Assembly (NCBI RefSeq): GCF_016428585.1
Contig: NZ_JAELVR010000008.1
Location: 182,087-246,086, forward strand
DNA from: Sedimentitalea arenosa
Lineage (GTDB): Bacteria; Pseudomonadota; Alphaproteobacteria; Rhodobacterales; Rhodobacteraceae
DNA length: 64,000 nt
Reading direction: 5' to 3'
The notes beneath the pieces are model-generated. The model was not told the origin of the DNA. It made no database searches and worked only from the letters and a program-made list of their open reading frames with translations. The translations under genes were made by a program, and so were the position numbers. Shown here piece after piece: positions 26,869 to 36,246 of this stretch (position 1 is its first letter; each line of letters opens with the position of its first letter).

Positions 26869-28104
26869 ATGTATGATCTGGCAATTCTATGGGACTGGAT
26901 CGCCTTTTCGGTGCGTTGGCTTCACGTGATCACCGCAATGGCCTGGATCGGAGCCTCGTTCTATTTCATCGCACTGGACCTGATGCTGAAACCCAACCCG
27001 GCCCTGCCCGAGGGTGCTTATGGCGAGGAATGGGAGGTCCATGGCGGCGGCTTTTATCACACGGTCAAGTATCTCGTCGCGCCCGCGCGGATGCCGGAAC
27101 ACCTGACGTGGCACAAATGGCAGAGCTATTCGACCTGGCTCTCTGGTGCGGCGCTATTGATGATCATCTATTGGGTGGGCGGCGAACTTTACCTGATCGA
27201 CCCGACCAAGGCCGATCTGGCGTTGTGGCAGGGCATCCTGATTTCCGCTGGATCGCTGACAATCGGCTGGCTGGCCTATGATGCCATGTGCAAGTCGCGG
27301 CTGAGCGATCACCCGACCGCCCTGATGCTGCTGTTGTTCATCATCCTGGTGGTGATGTCCTGGGGCTACAACCAGATCTTCACCGGCCGGGCCGCGCTGC
27401 TGCATCTGGGTGCGTTCACCGCGACGATCATGACAGCGAACGTGTTCTTCCAGATCATGCCGAACCAGCGCATCGTGGTCGCGGACCTCAAGGCCGGACG
27501 GACGCCGGATGCGAAATACGGCAAGATCGCCAAGGTGCGTTCGACCCACAACAACTATCTGACCCTGCCGGTCGTCTTCCTGATGCTGTCCAACCATTAC
27601 CCTTTGGCGTTCGCCACTGCATATTCCTGGATCATCGCCAGCCTGATCTTCCTGACCGGGGTCACGATCCGGCACTATTTCAACACCATGCACAAGACAG
27701 GAAAAGGGCCGCATTGGACCTGGGCCGTCACCGTGCTGCTGATGATCGTGATCGCCTGGCTGTCGACCGTTCCGGGGGGCGACAGCTACGAGGAAGCCGA
27801 GGCGCGTCCACTTACTTCCTATGAGGAAAGATATGCGTCCGCCGAAAGTTTCGAGGATGCCTATTACGCGGTGGTGGGGAATTGTTCGATGTGCCACGCG
27901 CGCGAACCTTCATGGGAGGGTTTGCACTGGGCGCCCAAGAACGTGGTGCTCGAGACGGAAAGCGATGTCGCGCGCCACGCCGACCAGATCTATCTGCAGG
28001 CCGGGCTGAGCCATGCGATGCCGCCCCCCAACGCAATCCAGATGGACCAGGAAGCCCGCGCGTCGATCGTTGCTTGGGTCCGCGAGGTTCGCGACTCCGA
28101 TTGA
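26869..28104 (+). CDS. puuD: Membrane urate oxidase with cytochrome c domain
   Basis: A 411-residue urate hydroxylase that makes 5-hydroxyisourate and passes electrons to the respiratory chain instead of oxygen. The first 310 residues carry about eight hydrophobic spans with conserved RWLHVITAMAWIGASFYFI and STHNNYLTLPVVF. A C-terminal cytochrome c domain has the heme motif CSMCH (near 345) and a candidate Met ligand in HAMPPPNA. GGAGGG precedes the ATG at 26869. The fused cytochrome explains how the enzyme works without a soluble uricase. Confidence 0.93.
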   Translation: MYDLAILWDWIAFSVRWLHVITAMAWIGASFYFIALDLMLKPNPALPEGAYGEEWEVHGGGFYHTVKYLVAPARMPEHLTWHKWQSYSTWLSGAALLMIIYWVGGELYLIDPTKADLALWQGILISAGSLTIGWLAYDAMCKSRLSDHPTALMLLLFIILVVMSWGYNQIFTGRAALLHLGAFTATIMTANVFFQIMPNQRIVVADLKAGRTPDAKYGKIAKVRSTHNNYLTLPVVFLMLSNHYPLAFATAYSWIIASLIFLTGVTIRHYFNTMHKTGKGPHWTWAVTVLLMIVIAWLSTVPGGDSYEEAEARPLTSYEERYASAESFEDAYYAVVGNCSMCHAREPSWEGLHWAPKNVVLETESDVARHADQIYLQAGLSHAMPPPNAIQMDQEARASIVAWVREVRDSD

Positions 28105-28258
28105 TCGGATCCGAACAGATGGACTGAGCCATCGAGAGGCTCCGCGCGGCCGAGAGATCGCCGCAACCGACCACCTAAAGACTATCCGCACCTCATTCCG
28201 GCTTACTCCGCATTTGTTGCGAGGTCATGGGCATCGTCGCCGGTTCGCGGAGCATCCC

Positions 28259-28420
28259 CTAGCCGCGCGGTTTGCCGCTGGAGGTCACGAAATCATAGGC
28301 GACCATCGCGATCGTCAAGGTCGCGACCACGATCAGATCCGGGCTTGGCACTTCGATGACCAGTACCAGCACAAAGGCAGCAAGCGCGAGAAAGGCGATC
28401 AGGGCGAGCAAGCGATTCAT
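28259..28420 (-). CDS. Small membrane protein of 53 residues
   Basis: This short frame starts MNRLLALIAFLALAAFVLVL and contains a second hydrophobic stretch (LIVVATLTIAMVAYDF) before a polar end SSGKPRG. Two transmembrane helices with a short loop containing EVPSPD are predicted. GGGGA precedes the ATG at 28420. It follows the amidase gene by 20 bases on the same strand, so it closes the dctPQM-amidase transcript. Similar two-helix proteins of unknown function are common in this lineage. No function is assigned. Confidence 0.6.
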   Translation of the reverse strand: MNRLLALIAFLALAAFVLVLVIEVPSPDLIVVATLTIAMVAYDFVTSSGKPRG

Positions 28421-28440
28421 ATCAGGTTCCCCGTTTCATG

Positions 28441-29808
28441 TCAGTCATCGGCCCAGTTATGGAGCCATTGCGCCGTGCGCAGCAATCGGGCGTCCTCACC
28501 GCGAGCGGCTACCAGTTGCACACCCATCGGCAGGCCATTTTGGGCAGCCAGTATCGGGACTGTGACCGCAGGCGTTCCGCAAAGAGTCCACAAGCCGTTG
28601 AAGATGGCGCTGCCGGTCGATCCGATCCCTTCGGGCGCGGGCCCCGGCGCAGCGGAGCAGAGGATCGCATCGCACCGCTCAAAGATCGCGTCGAGGCCGG
28701 CATTTAGAACCCTCGGCCAATCCAACGCTGCGAGATAGTCGCGGGCCAGAAGCGCGTTTCCACGTTCAAGCGCGTCGCGAGTCTCTTCACCCAATTGGTC
28801 TGCACCGTCGCGCGCATAGCGATAATAGCAACGCGACATCTCGGCGAAGTTGATGCATTCCCGCTGCGCGGCGGCTTCTCCGAAAACCTCCGGCAACTCC
28901 ACCTCGAAGACTTGGTCTCCCAACGCGTCGGCGAGTTCCGCAAAGGCATCGCGGAGCTGCAAGTCAGCCGTATCCCAACCCGGTGGGCGCACGAGGGCGA
29001 AGACCGGTGCCAGCGGCGGCTTCGCACTCGCCGTTTCGAGCAGCCGCGGGAACGGGGCGAGGCGTGTGGCGCTGTCCGTTTCGTCGTGGCCGTACAGAAC
29101 CTCGGCGAGCATCGCCGCCCCGCGCGGGTCGCTGGCGAAAACGCCGATCGTGTCCAGCGACGGCGACTGCATCAGGACGCCGCGGCGCGGGATCGCTCCG
29201 AAGCTGGGCTTGAAACCGGTCACACCACAAAAAGACGCCGGACGGATGACCGATCCGCCGGTCTGCGTGCCGATGGCGAGCGGCACCATGCCGTCCGCCA
29301 CCGCCGCGGCCGAGCCCGAGGACGAACCGCCAGGCGTGTGATCGGGATCGTGCGGGTTCCGGGTCTTGCCCGGGTGCATGAAGGCCAGTTCGGTGGTGAC
29401 GGTCTTGCCCATGATCACCGCACCGGCCTGGCGCAGGCGTTCGATCACGAAGGCATCTCGCGGCGGAACCCGTCCAGCGTCCAGCGCACAGCCGTTCTCA
29501 GTTGGGATCTTCGCCGTGTCGATGATGTCCTTCACCCCCACTGGCAAGCCGTGCAGCGGACCGATGGCGCGCCCCGACGCCCGGTGCGCATCCAGTTGCC
29601 GCGCCTGAGCGCGCGCGAAATCGAAATCGATCCAGGCCCAAGCGCCCACGGTCTCCTCGCGCGCTTCGATCCGGGCGATGCAGATTTCGACCAGTTCTAC
29701 CGCGCTGAGCGCACCGGACGCGATGCGATCCCGCAGATCGACCGCGCCGATGCCCGCCACGCCGGCATGCGGCTGCGGTCGTTTGCGTGCGGACAGGTCA
29801 CTTACCAT
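28441..29808 (-). CDS. Amidase-signature family hydrolase in TRAP operon
   Basis: A 455-residue amidase with Lys93 in GVKDIIDTA, the cis-Ser in TPGGSSSGSAAAVADG (about 162) and the nucleophile Ser186 in GGSVIRPAS. The overall pattern resembles AtzE/GatA-like amidases, but the natural amide is unknown. Its start overlaps dctM by 11 bases, so it is coupled to a TRAP transporter, and the transported solute is plausibly its substrate (an amide or carbamoyl acid). Confidence 0.85.
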   Translation of the reverse strand: MVSDLSARKRPQPHAGVAGIGAVDLRDRIASGALSAVELVEICIARIEAREETVGAWAWIDFDFARAQARQLDAHRASGRAIGPLHGLPVGVKDIIDTAKIPTENGCALDAGRVPPRDAFVIERLRQAGAVIMGKTVTTELAFMHPGKTRNPHDPDHTPGGSSSGSAAAVADGMVPLAIGTQTGGSVIRPASFCGVTGFKPSFGAIPRRGVLMQSPSLDTIGVFASDPRGAAMLAEVLYGHDETDSATRLAPFPRLLETASAKPPLAPVFALVRPPGWDTADLQLRDAFAELADALGDQVFEVELPEVFGEAAAQRECINFAEMSRCYYRYARDGADQLGEETRDALERGNALLARDYLAALDWPRVLNAGLDAIFERCDAILCSAAPGPAPEGIGSTGSAIFNGLWTLCGTPAVTVPILAAQNGLPMGVQLVAARGEDARLLRTAQWLHNWADD

Positions 29809-31216
29809 AGAACAGCTCTGGCAGATAGAACACGATCTGCGGGAAGACGTACATCAACACCATAGACAGGATCACGCAGAACAGGAACGGCATCACCCCC
29901 GCGAAGATCTGCGTCAGCCGCACTTCCGGTGGCGCGATCCCCTTCAGGTAGTAGGCCGACATTGCCATCGGTGGAGTCAGGAAGCTGGTCTGCAGGTTCA
30001 AGGCCACGAGGATGCCGAAGAACAGCGGGTCGATTTCAAAGAACTTCAGCAACGGCAAAAAGATCGGCACGAAGATGATGATGATCTCGGACCATTCCAG
30101 CGGCCAGCCGAGCAGGAAGATGATGATCTGCGCCATGATCAGGAACTGGATCGGGGTCAGGTTCAGACCTTGCACGAATTCCGAGATGACGTGCTCGCCC
30201 CCGAGATAGGAGAAGACCGCCGAGAACGTGTAAGATCCGACGAAAAGCCAACAGACCATCGCAGTCGTGCGCACCGTCAGATAGACGCTTTCCCGCAGCC
30301 TCTGCCATGTCATCGCACGATAGACCACGGCCAGCAGCATACCACCCAAAGCACCGATCGACGCGGCCTCGGTCGGGGTCGCGAGACCGAACAGGATCGA
30401 GCCAAGCACGGCGAGGATCAGGAAGGCGAGTGGCAGGAATGAGGTCACCACCATAAGGAACAGCTTGCCCTTCGGGATGTCGGGCACTTCCTCGTCCGTG
30501 GGGCGCGGTGCCGAGGAGGGCTGCAGGATCGACCGCCCGATCACATAGATCAGGTACAGCCCGACGAGAGTCAGCCCCGGAAGCAACGCGCCGGCATACA
30601 GACGCACGATCGACACGTTGGACGCAGCCGCGTAGACGATCAGCATGATCGAGGGCGGGATCAGGATCCCGAGCGTGCCCCCGGCGCAAATGATGCCGCT
30701 GGCGAAGGAGGGATCATATCGCGCCTTCAGCATCGCCGGCAGGGCCAACAGCCCCATCAAGGTCACGACCGCACCGACGATGCCGGTGGCGGTGGCGAAG
30801 AGCGCGCAGGTGATCAGGGCCGCGACCCCCATTGACCCGGGGATGTTCTTTGACGCGATATTCAGCGTCGTGAACAGGCGATCGACGATATTGGCGCGCT
30901 CGACGATATAGCCCATGAACAGGAACAGCGGCACGGCCGTCAGAACCTCGTTCGACATCACCGTGAAGGTCTGGTTCACGAACAGGTCGAATATTCGGTT
31001 GTTGAAGAACCCCTCTATCCAGGTGGTCCATTGCTCCCATGTGCCGGCCGTCTCCTCGAGCCGGTCAAACGACCGCCACATGCGGCGCGCGTCGAAATAG
31101 GCGTAGTAGCCAAAGCCGATGCCCATGGCCATCAGCGTGAAAGCGATCGGGAAGCCGAGAAACACGAAGACGATGAACAGCCCCAGCATCATCAGGGCAA
31201 TCTGTGGATCCGTCAT
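29798..31216 (-). CDS. dctM: TRAP transporter large permease
   Basis: A 472-residue DctM subunit, the sodium-coupled channel of a TRAP transporter. It shows about 12 spans and typical segments GFPIAFTLMAMGIGFG near the N-terminus, LFMGYIVERANI and GTLGILIPPSIMLIVYA. It is slightly longer than the usual 425 residues, with inserts, as in the branch that carries larger carboxylates. The start overlaps the dctQ stop (ATGA). Confidence 0.93.
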   Translation of the reverse strand: MTDPQIALMMLGLFIVFVFLGFPIAFTLMAMGIGFGYYAYFDARRMWRSFDRLEETAGTWEQWTTWIEGFFNNRIFDLFVNQTFTVMSNEVLTAVPLFLFMGYIVERANIVDRLFTTLNIASKNIPGSMGVAALITCALFATATGIVGAVVTLMGLLALPAMLKARYDPSFASGIICAGGTLGILIPPSIMLIVYAAASNVSIVRLYAGALLPGLTLVGLYLIYVIGRSILQPSSAPRPTDEEVPDIPKGKLFLMVVTSFLPLAFLILAVLGSILFGLATPTEAASIGALGGMLLAVVYRAMTWQRLRESVYLTVRTTAMVCWLFVGSYTFSAVFSYLGGEHVISEFVQGLNLTPIQFLIMAQIIIFLLGWPLEWSEIIIIFVPIFLPLLKFFEIDPLFFGILVALNLQTSFLTPPMAMSAYYLKGIAPPEVRLTQIFAGVMPFLFCVILSMVLMYVFPQIVFYLPELFYGK

Positions 31217-31788
31217 GACCGATCACCCTTGCTGGCCTGCTCCATCAGCAGGTGCTCTGTTTCGAGCACGTCCTCTTCGGCGACAAGCCAGTGGTTCGTT
31301 TGGATCGCGATGATGCAGCGCATGACCTGTGCGATCCCCTGAATGAACAGCAGGATGCCGGCCGCAACGATCACCGCCTTGAACTGGTAGATCGGCACAC
31401 CGGCGGGGCTGTTGACCGACACCTCACCGTATTGCCAGGAACGGGCAGCGTATTTCCAGCCTGCGAAAATTAGAGCCGTGACGCCCGGAAAGAAGAAGAG
31501 AATGTAAAGCACCAGGTCGACAGCGCCCTGGGTGCGCGGTTTCCACAGGCGGTAGATGAAATCACCGCGCACATGCCCGCCGCGCGACAGCGTGTAGGCG
31601 CCACCCATCATGAAGAGCGTCCCGTACATGATAAAGGAAACGTCCAGCGCCCAGGCTGTCGGGCTGTTCAACACGTAGCGCACGAACACCTCGTAGCCGG
31701 TTCCAACGGACATGAGGATGATGAGCCAGGCGAACGCCTTGCCGAACCACGCGGACAGATTGTCCGCGAAGCGGATGAAACCGACCAT
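31213..31788 (-). CDS. dctQ: TRAP transporter small permease
   Basis: A 191-residue DctQ subunit with four predicted membrane spans and the family block EVFVRYVLNSPTAWALDVSFIMYG, plus GGHVRGDFIY after the third. It pairs with DctM. The ATG at 31788 has GAAGGGAAG upstream. A TTG seven codons earlier is also in frame but has a weaker context. It lies downstream of a strong hairpin that separates it from dctP. Confidence 0.9.
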   Translation of the reverse strand: MVGFIRFADNLSAWFGKAFAWLIILMSVGTGYEVFVRYVLNSPTAWALDVSFIMYGTLFMMGGAYTLSRGGHVRGDFIYRLWKPRTQGAVDLVLYILFFFPGVTALIFAGWKYAARSWQYGEVSVNSPAGVPIYQFKAVIVAAGILLFIQGIAQVMRCIIAIQTNHWLVAEEDVLETEHLLMEQASKGDRS

Positions 31789-31813
31789 GGTCTTCCCTTC
31801 GGTTGTCAATGAA

Positions 31814-31837
31814 ACCCCGGCGCCAAGGCGCCGGGGT
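31814..31837 (-). terminator. Hairpin between dctP and dctQ
   Basis: Arms ACCCCGGCGCC (31814-31824) and GGCGCCGGGGT (31827-31837) form a perfect 11-bp stem with 2 nominal loop bases. It follows the binding-protein gene directly and lacks a U-run, so it is more likely an mRNA-stabilising or partial terminator stem that raises DctP over the permeases. Confidence 0.7.
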
Positions 31838-31857
31838 GCGATTCAGATTGCGGCGGA

Positions 31858-32991
31858 TCAGAGCTTCAGCTTGCCGGGGAAGTAGTGCTCGTAGGCAAGC
31901 GTGTAGTCCGGTGCGTTCATGATCTCGTAGAAGGTCACCTGTTCCACCCAGGCGCGCTGGCTATCCAACGTCTTCTTCATGAACGGGTCCTGTTCCAGTT
32001 CTGGGATCAGTTGGTCCCAGGCTTTGACCTGCGCGTCGAGTATGTCCTTGGACGTACGGTGCACGGTCACACCGGCCTCGTCCTGAAGCCATTGCAGGTC
32101 TGCCGAATAGCGCCGCATCGCCTTGGCCGTGTTTGCCGTCGATGCCGCTTCGACACCGTGCACGAGGATCGCGCGCAGATCGGGGTCTAGATCCTCCATG
32201 GTCAGCTTGTTGAACAGGAATTCGAAGCTCTCGGAGGCCTGGTGGTAAGAGGACAGGTAATAGTTCTTGGCGACGTCATGCGCGCCGAAGTCCTTGTCCG
32301 ACGACGGGTTGTTGAATTCGAACGCGTCGATCACACCACGCTCCATCGCCGGGACGATCTCGCCGCCGGGCAATTGTGCCACCGACATGCCCATCAGCTG
32401 CAGAAGGTCCGCCGCGAGGCCGACCGTGCGGTACTTGAAGCCATTAAGGTCGGCGGCGGTGTTGACCTCCCCCTTGAACCAGCCGAACGGCTGCGCGAAC
32501 ATCGGGAAGCCCATGTAGCCTTCGACGTCCAGCCCCATGATGTCCTGGGTCAGTTCGCGATAGAGCTCGGCGCCACCGCCCTCGTAGAACCAGCTCAGCA
32601 TCGTCGTGGCCGAACCGCCGAAAACCGGCCCGGTGCCGAAAAGCGACGCCGCCTTGTTCTTGCCGTACCAATAGACCGGAACCGAATGGGCCGCGTCGAG
32701 CAGGCCGTCATTGACCGCGTCCAGCACCTGGAAGGCCGCAACGACGGCGCCTGCGGGCAACAGGTCGATCTTCAACCGCCCCCCGGACATCGCTTCGACC
32801 CGGTTCACGTAGTCCTGCGCGAACTCCTGCCAGATGTTGGAAGCGGACCACGAGGTCTGCATTTTCAGAACGATCGGGGATTGCGCCAGAACGGCCGGGG
32901 CTGCAAGCGAACTGCCAGCAACGGCTCCGCCCGCCAGAACCGACTTCTTCAGAAACGATCGGCGGCCTATTGCCTTGTCTTTGGTCATCAT
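31858..32991 (-). CDS. dctP: TRAP transporter substrate-binding protein
   Basis: A 377-residue periplasmic solute receptor with a twin-arginine-like signal (RRSFLKKSVLAGGAVAGSS, cleavage near VLAQ). Family blocks are LKMQTSWSASNIWQEF, the conserved arginine in KYRTVGLAADLLQ, and the domain hinge GGEIVPAMERGVIDAFEFNN. It resembles the TakP/FcbT branch that binds 2-oxoacids or aromatic acids; the ligand is unknown. Two adjacent ATGs (32991 and 32988) follow GGAGGAATA; the second has the better spacing. Confidence 0.9.
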   Translation of the reverse strand: MMTKDKAIGRRSFLKKSVLAGGAVAGSSLAAPAVLAQSPIVLKMQTSWSASNIWQEFAQDYVNRVEAMSGGRLKIDLLPAGAVVAAFQVLDAVNDGLLDAAHSVPVYWYGKNKAASLFGTGPVFGGSATTMLSWFYEGGGAELYRELTQDIMGLDVEGYMGFPMFAQPFGWFKGEVNTAADLNGFKYRTVGLAADLLQLMGMSVAQLPGGEIVPAMERGVIDAFEFNNPSSDKDFGAHDVAKNYYLSSYHQASESFEFLFNKLTMEDLDPDLRAILVHGVEAASTANTAKAMRRYSADLQWLQDEAGVTVHRTSKDILDAQVKAWDQLIPELEQDPFMKKTLDSQRAWVEQVTFYEIMNAPDYTLAYEHYFPGKLKL

Positions 32992-33883
32992 TATTCCTCC
33001 CTAGATGACAATTCCTGTAGTGCTCCCCACGGGCCCGATGCCTTTCGGGTGCGTCACACCGTCGAAATGGTGCGTTCGTGCCCGGCGCTTTAATCGCGCC
33101 GATCTCTGCGAGATAACGCAAGTTGACTCACCGTTGCGGTGTGCCAGCACGCGCGTCGCCCTTTCCCCTGATAGTCGCAAGGATTTCGTGACTTTCCGAT
33201 CTCAAGGCTGGACTGCCCCGGGCATTGTCCAACAGAGCCATCTTTGCACAGCATCTGCTGAAATGCTGGTGTCACTCGATTTCAGCTTCTGGAAATCCCC
33301 CCGGCTTTCGCTCCTTGAACTCAAAATGTCCGAACTCCTGTCCTTTGGTCAAGCCCCCGTCTGCCAAACAGGAATGTAAACATGTTCCGGACCTCGCTCG
33401 CGAACTGCGGCAGCGAATCAACGTGCTCGAACCAAGGTTCAAATTCTTCTCGCATTGAGTTGCGGCGTTAGGCTCTACGCAAACGAAGCTCACAGAACGG
33501 CCTTTTCGGCCTGCTCGATTGGCCATCTGCCTTCGTCAACTCGGGTCTCTTCCCAACCAAGCCAGCCTTCGCATCGACGAAATCAGTGTTTTCTCGTGGC
33601 ACACAAGACGAATTGATCGGCACAGACCTGCCTGACACTCAACTCAGGAAATCCGCTTCTTCGGAGCTGTTAGGCTGCGGCCACCCAAGAATTCCGGTGC
33701 CGTTGGTGGGATTTTTCACAAAGCCTCACTGTTCGGCGCACAGCCTCGTTTCCAATAGTTCCCTAGTATCGCGAGCCATCGGTTCAGGTATCGACGCAAT
33801 CCGATCGAAGCCTGTTTGTCGCTTCCCGAGTTTACCCAATGCCACGGCAAGAAAGGCGGATCGCCTGCGTCCCGGTTCGATCC
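32992..33883. other. Long region without a recognised gene between dctP and flgD
   Basis: About 890 bases. Several frames of 60-120 codons are open, but all lack a good ribosome-binding site and family likeness and have poor codon use. The start of the dctP transcript lies at its left edge. Base composition is lower in GC than the flanking genes. I see no repeats, RNA gene or IS end. It may be the site of a lost gene or may carry an unrecognised RNA. Confidence 0.5.
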
Positions 33884-34561
33884 TCAGGGATTCCGGAGCG
33901 CAGACACGGCATTGGCCGGGACCGTCACGCCACCCTGCATGACGAGAACGACGGAGTTACCTTGCGTCTGGGCTTCGGTGATGCGCCCGTAGACCTCGGT
34001 CGCTCCGGATGGAACCGGCTGTCCATCGCTCAGGCTTTCCACTTCGAAGCTGTAGATGCCGTTTGCGAACGGCGCGCCACCGTCGTCGACGCCGGCCCAT
34101 TGAACCGAATCGTTGGCAATCGAAATCGCTTGCCGCTGGACTTCCTGTCCGTCCGAATTCTTGACCACGAGGAAGGCCTGGTCCGCGGTCTTGGCCGGGT
34201 TGGGAGATATCGTGATCGGCGTTCCATCGAAGTACATTGGAGACTCGGCACGCGCCTCCATGCCGACCCAACCGGCCAAGGATGCCATGTTCGATGTCGC
34301 CATTTGATCGAGTAGCGCCGTCAAGGTGTCGTTGCTCTGGACTTGTTGTTCGACCATAGAGAACTGCGCGAGCTGCGCGGCGTATTCCGTTGAATCAATG
34401 GGTTCCAGCGGATCTTGATGTCTTGCTTGGGCCGTCAGCATTTTCAGGAAGGTCTCGAAGTCCGATGCGAGCCCCTTGGTGTTTTGTTGGGTGGACGTCG
34501 CAGTCGCATTGGATTGGCCAGGCGATGAAGCGCTTGCGGCCACGGGATTGATCGTGTTCAT
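33884..34561 (-). CDS. flgD: Flagellar hook capping protein
   Basis: A 225-residue FlgD, which caps the growing hook and is exported by the flagellar system. The conserved N-terminus is FETFLKMLTAQARHQDPLEPIDSTEYAAQLAQFS-like (residues 36-70), followed by the tudor/fibronectin-like C-terminal half (AWVGMEARAESP to QGGVTVPANAVSALRNP). It lies 3 bases downstream of fliK in the same direction. The hook protein and other axial genes are not in the window. Confidence 0.93.
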   Translation of the reverse strand: MNTINPVAASASSPGQSNATATSTQQNTKGLASDFETFLKMLTAQARHQDPLEPIDSTEYAAQLAQFSMVEQQVQSNDTLTALLDQMATSNMASLAGWVGMEARAESPMYFDGTPITISPNPAKTADQAFLVVKNSDGQEVQRQAISIANDSVQWAGVDDGGAPFANGIYSFEVESLSDGQPVPSGATEVYGRITEAQTQGNSVVLVMQGGVTVPANAVSALRNP

Positions 34562-34564
34562 TGA

Positions 34565-36136
34565 TTACAACCTCAGATCGAGCCCGGTCGAGGCCAGGCG
34601 ATAAGCTTTCGGCGTGCGTGCCGATTCTACAGCGTCGTGATCGGGACGAGTGTCCGAAGGGGACGAGTCGGACGCGCCGTCCCGACCAGCGGACTCACCC
34701 TGGAATTCGAACGACATGTTTTCGTACCCGAGGCTTTGGAATTCCTGTGCGAGCTGATCGATATTGCGTCGCATCAATTCCTGTGTTTCGGGTCGCTCCG
34801 CCGTGATGACGACTGTCATGCCGGTTTCCGAAGTCGAGAGCGCCATTCGGACACGTCCCAGTTCCTTCGGATCGAGCGAGATATCGACGGATTGACCTGG
34901 CTGCCGGACCAGAACCTCGACTGCGTTCGCCGCGGCATTTCGCACAACCTCCGGCCGAATCGCAGAAAAATCGATTTGCGGCGCAGCCGGCTGCATCATC
35001 GTCATATCCGAACGCGGCAGGACGTGCAGGATGGACTCCCCATCCAGCGTTTGGACCTGCAGTCCGAGCCCGCCCGCTTCCCCTGTCGCCAGCGCTTGCC
35101 GAGCGGTCATGTCCGCGAGTGACGATATTCGGTCCCGTTCGATCGTTACCGGCTGGATCGAAGTGAGAGCGCTCGAATTCGAGACAGCCGTCAGATTGAC
35201 AGGGCTCGCCAAGTCCAATGAGGGAATTTCTTTCCGTGCATGGCCCTTGGGATTCTCCCTGTCGACACCCGGCACCAAGAGCATCGGCTCGGTCACACCG
35301 GCTGAGGCGACGCGTGGCGAATTCGCAGAAGACGTCTTTATTCCGATATCCGCTTCGAAAACCGATTTCGACGGACGAAACTCACTGTGGGTTTTATCAT
35401 TTTCGGGCGCCTCCAACGGACTGCTTGCAACCGCGACGACGGGCGTCTGGAGACCATTGTGATTTCTCATTTCACTGGCCGAACGAGCTGCATTTTCCTT
35501 ACTCTCAGTCGGCGACACAAAGTGACCCTCTGTTTCCCGTTGCGGTTCGGGCAACGAAACATTCGCACTGACAATTTCGACGCTCGGTTCGAACCCGGGC
35601 TGGAGAGAAACGTCCGTCATGGCGACGGTTTGATGCTGCGATATTGCGCCGCTCTTTTCAGTGCGCGCGACGTCCGGGCTTCGTGTGGACTCTACTTTGT
35701 CGGTTCGAACCTGTGACGCAACGCGTTCTATAGCTTGTTGCGGCCCCTTTTCCGGCTGACGCGTGGCGGAAGAGTTTACATCTGTTCTTCCCTCTTGCGG
35801 CACCCCAGTGTCCGGAAGGGGCCATTCGATCAGATCGTCTGTTTCCTCCGGGTCGGTCTTTCTCTCCAACCGCAGCGAATCATCGCTTTCCTCTTCGGCA
35901 TCTTCGGAGACATCCGGCTCGGCTTCCGCAACTTGAGGGTCACCGATCGTAGTCGGCATCTCCACCGCTTCGCCCGACGTTGAAACTTGTGCAAACACGC
36001 TGCCGAAGGTCGCCGCCGCTTTGGGCGCCGACTTGTCCGAACCGCTTACCCAGCCATGACCCGTCTTAAGACTACCTGTTGAGGCAGCAGGCTGGCCCTT
36101 GACCGACATGAGCGGATGTATCGATTCTGTCTGCAT
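34565..36136 (-). CDS. fliK: Flagellar hook-length control protein
   Basis: A 523-residue FliK. The long N-terminal half is low-complexity (Ser, Thr, Pro, Glu), as expected for the ruler region. The globular C-terminal domain (about 400-490) holds VEVLVRQPGQSVDISLDPKE, LGRVRMALSTSETGMTVVI and RRNIDQLAQEFQSLGY, which matches the Flg_hook substrate-specificity switch. The protein triggers the change from hook to filament export. It is followed by flgD. The start at 36136 is preceded by GGGG. Confidence 0.9.
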   Translation of the reverse strand: MQTESIHPLMSVKGQPAASTGSLKTGHGWVSGSDKSAPKAAATFGSVFAQVSTSGEAVEMPTTIGDPQVAEAEPDVSEDAEEESDDSLRLERKTDPEETDDLIEWPLPDTGVPQEGRTDVNSSATRQPEKGPQQAIERVASQVRTDKVESTRSPDVARTEKSGAISQHQTVAMTDVSLQPGFEPSVEIVSANVSLPEPQRETEGHFVSPTESKENAARSASEMRNHNGLQTPVVAVASSPLEAPENDKTHSEFRPSKSVFEADIGIKTSSANSPRVASAGVTEPMLLVPGVDRENPKGHARKEIPSLDLASPVNLTAVSNSSALTSIQPVTIERDRISSLADMTARQALATGEAGGLGLQVQTLDGESILHVLPRSDMTMMQPAAPQIDFSAIRPEVVRNAAANAVEVLVRQPGQSVDISLDPKELGRVRMALSTSETGMTVVITAERPETQELMRRNIDQLAQEFQSLGYENMSFEFQGESAGRDGASDSSPSDTRPDHDAVESARTPKAYRLASTGLDLRL

Positions 36137-36246
36137 GATGCCCCGGATGTTCTATCTCGATAGGCCAACCCTCGGTCACAGCGGTTACGTTTATTTTAAC
36201 CGGATTGCCTTCAGGATCAGAAAATTGACGCAATTTGAGGCAAGTG

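Noticed and set aside
33586..33942. A 118-codon plus-strand frame in the gap before flgD
   Set aside because: Codon use and composition are not protein-like, no ribosome-binding site is seen, and it runs into flgD on the other strand.
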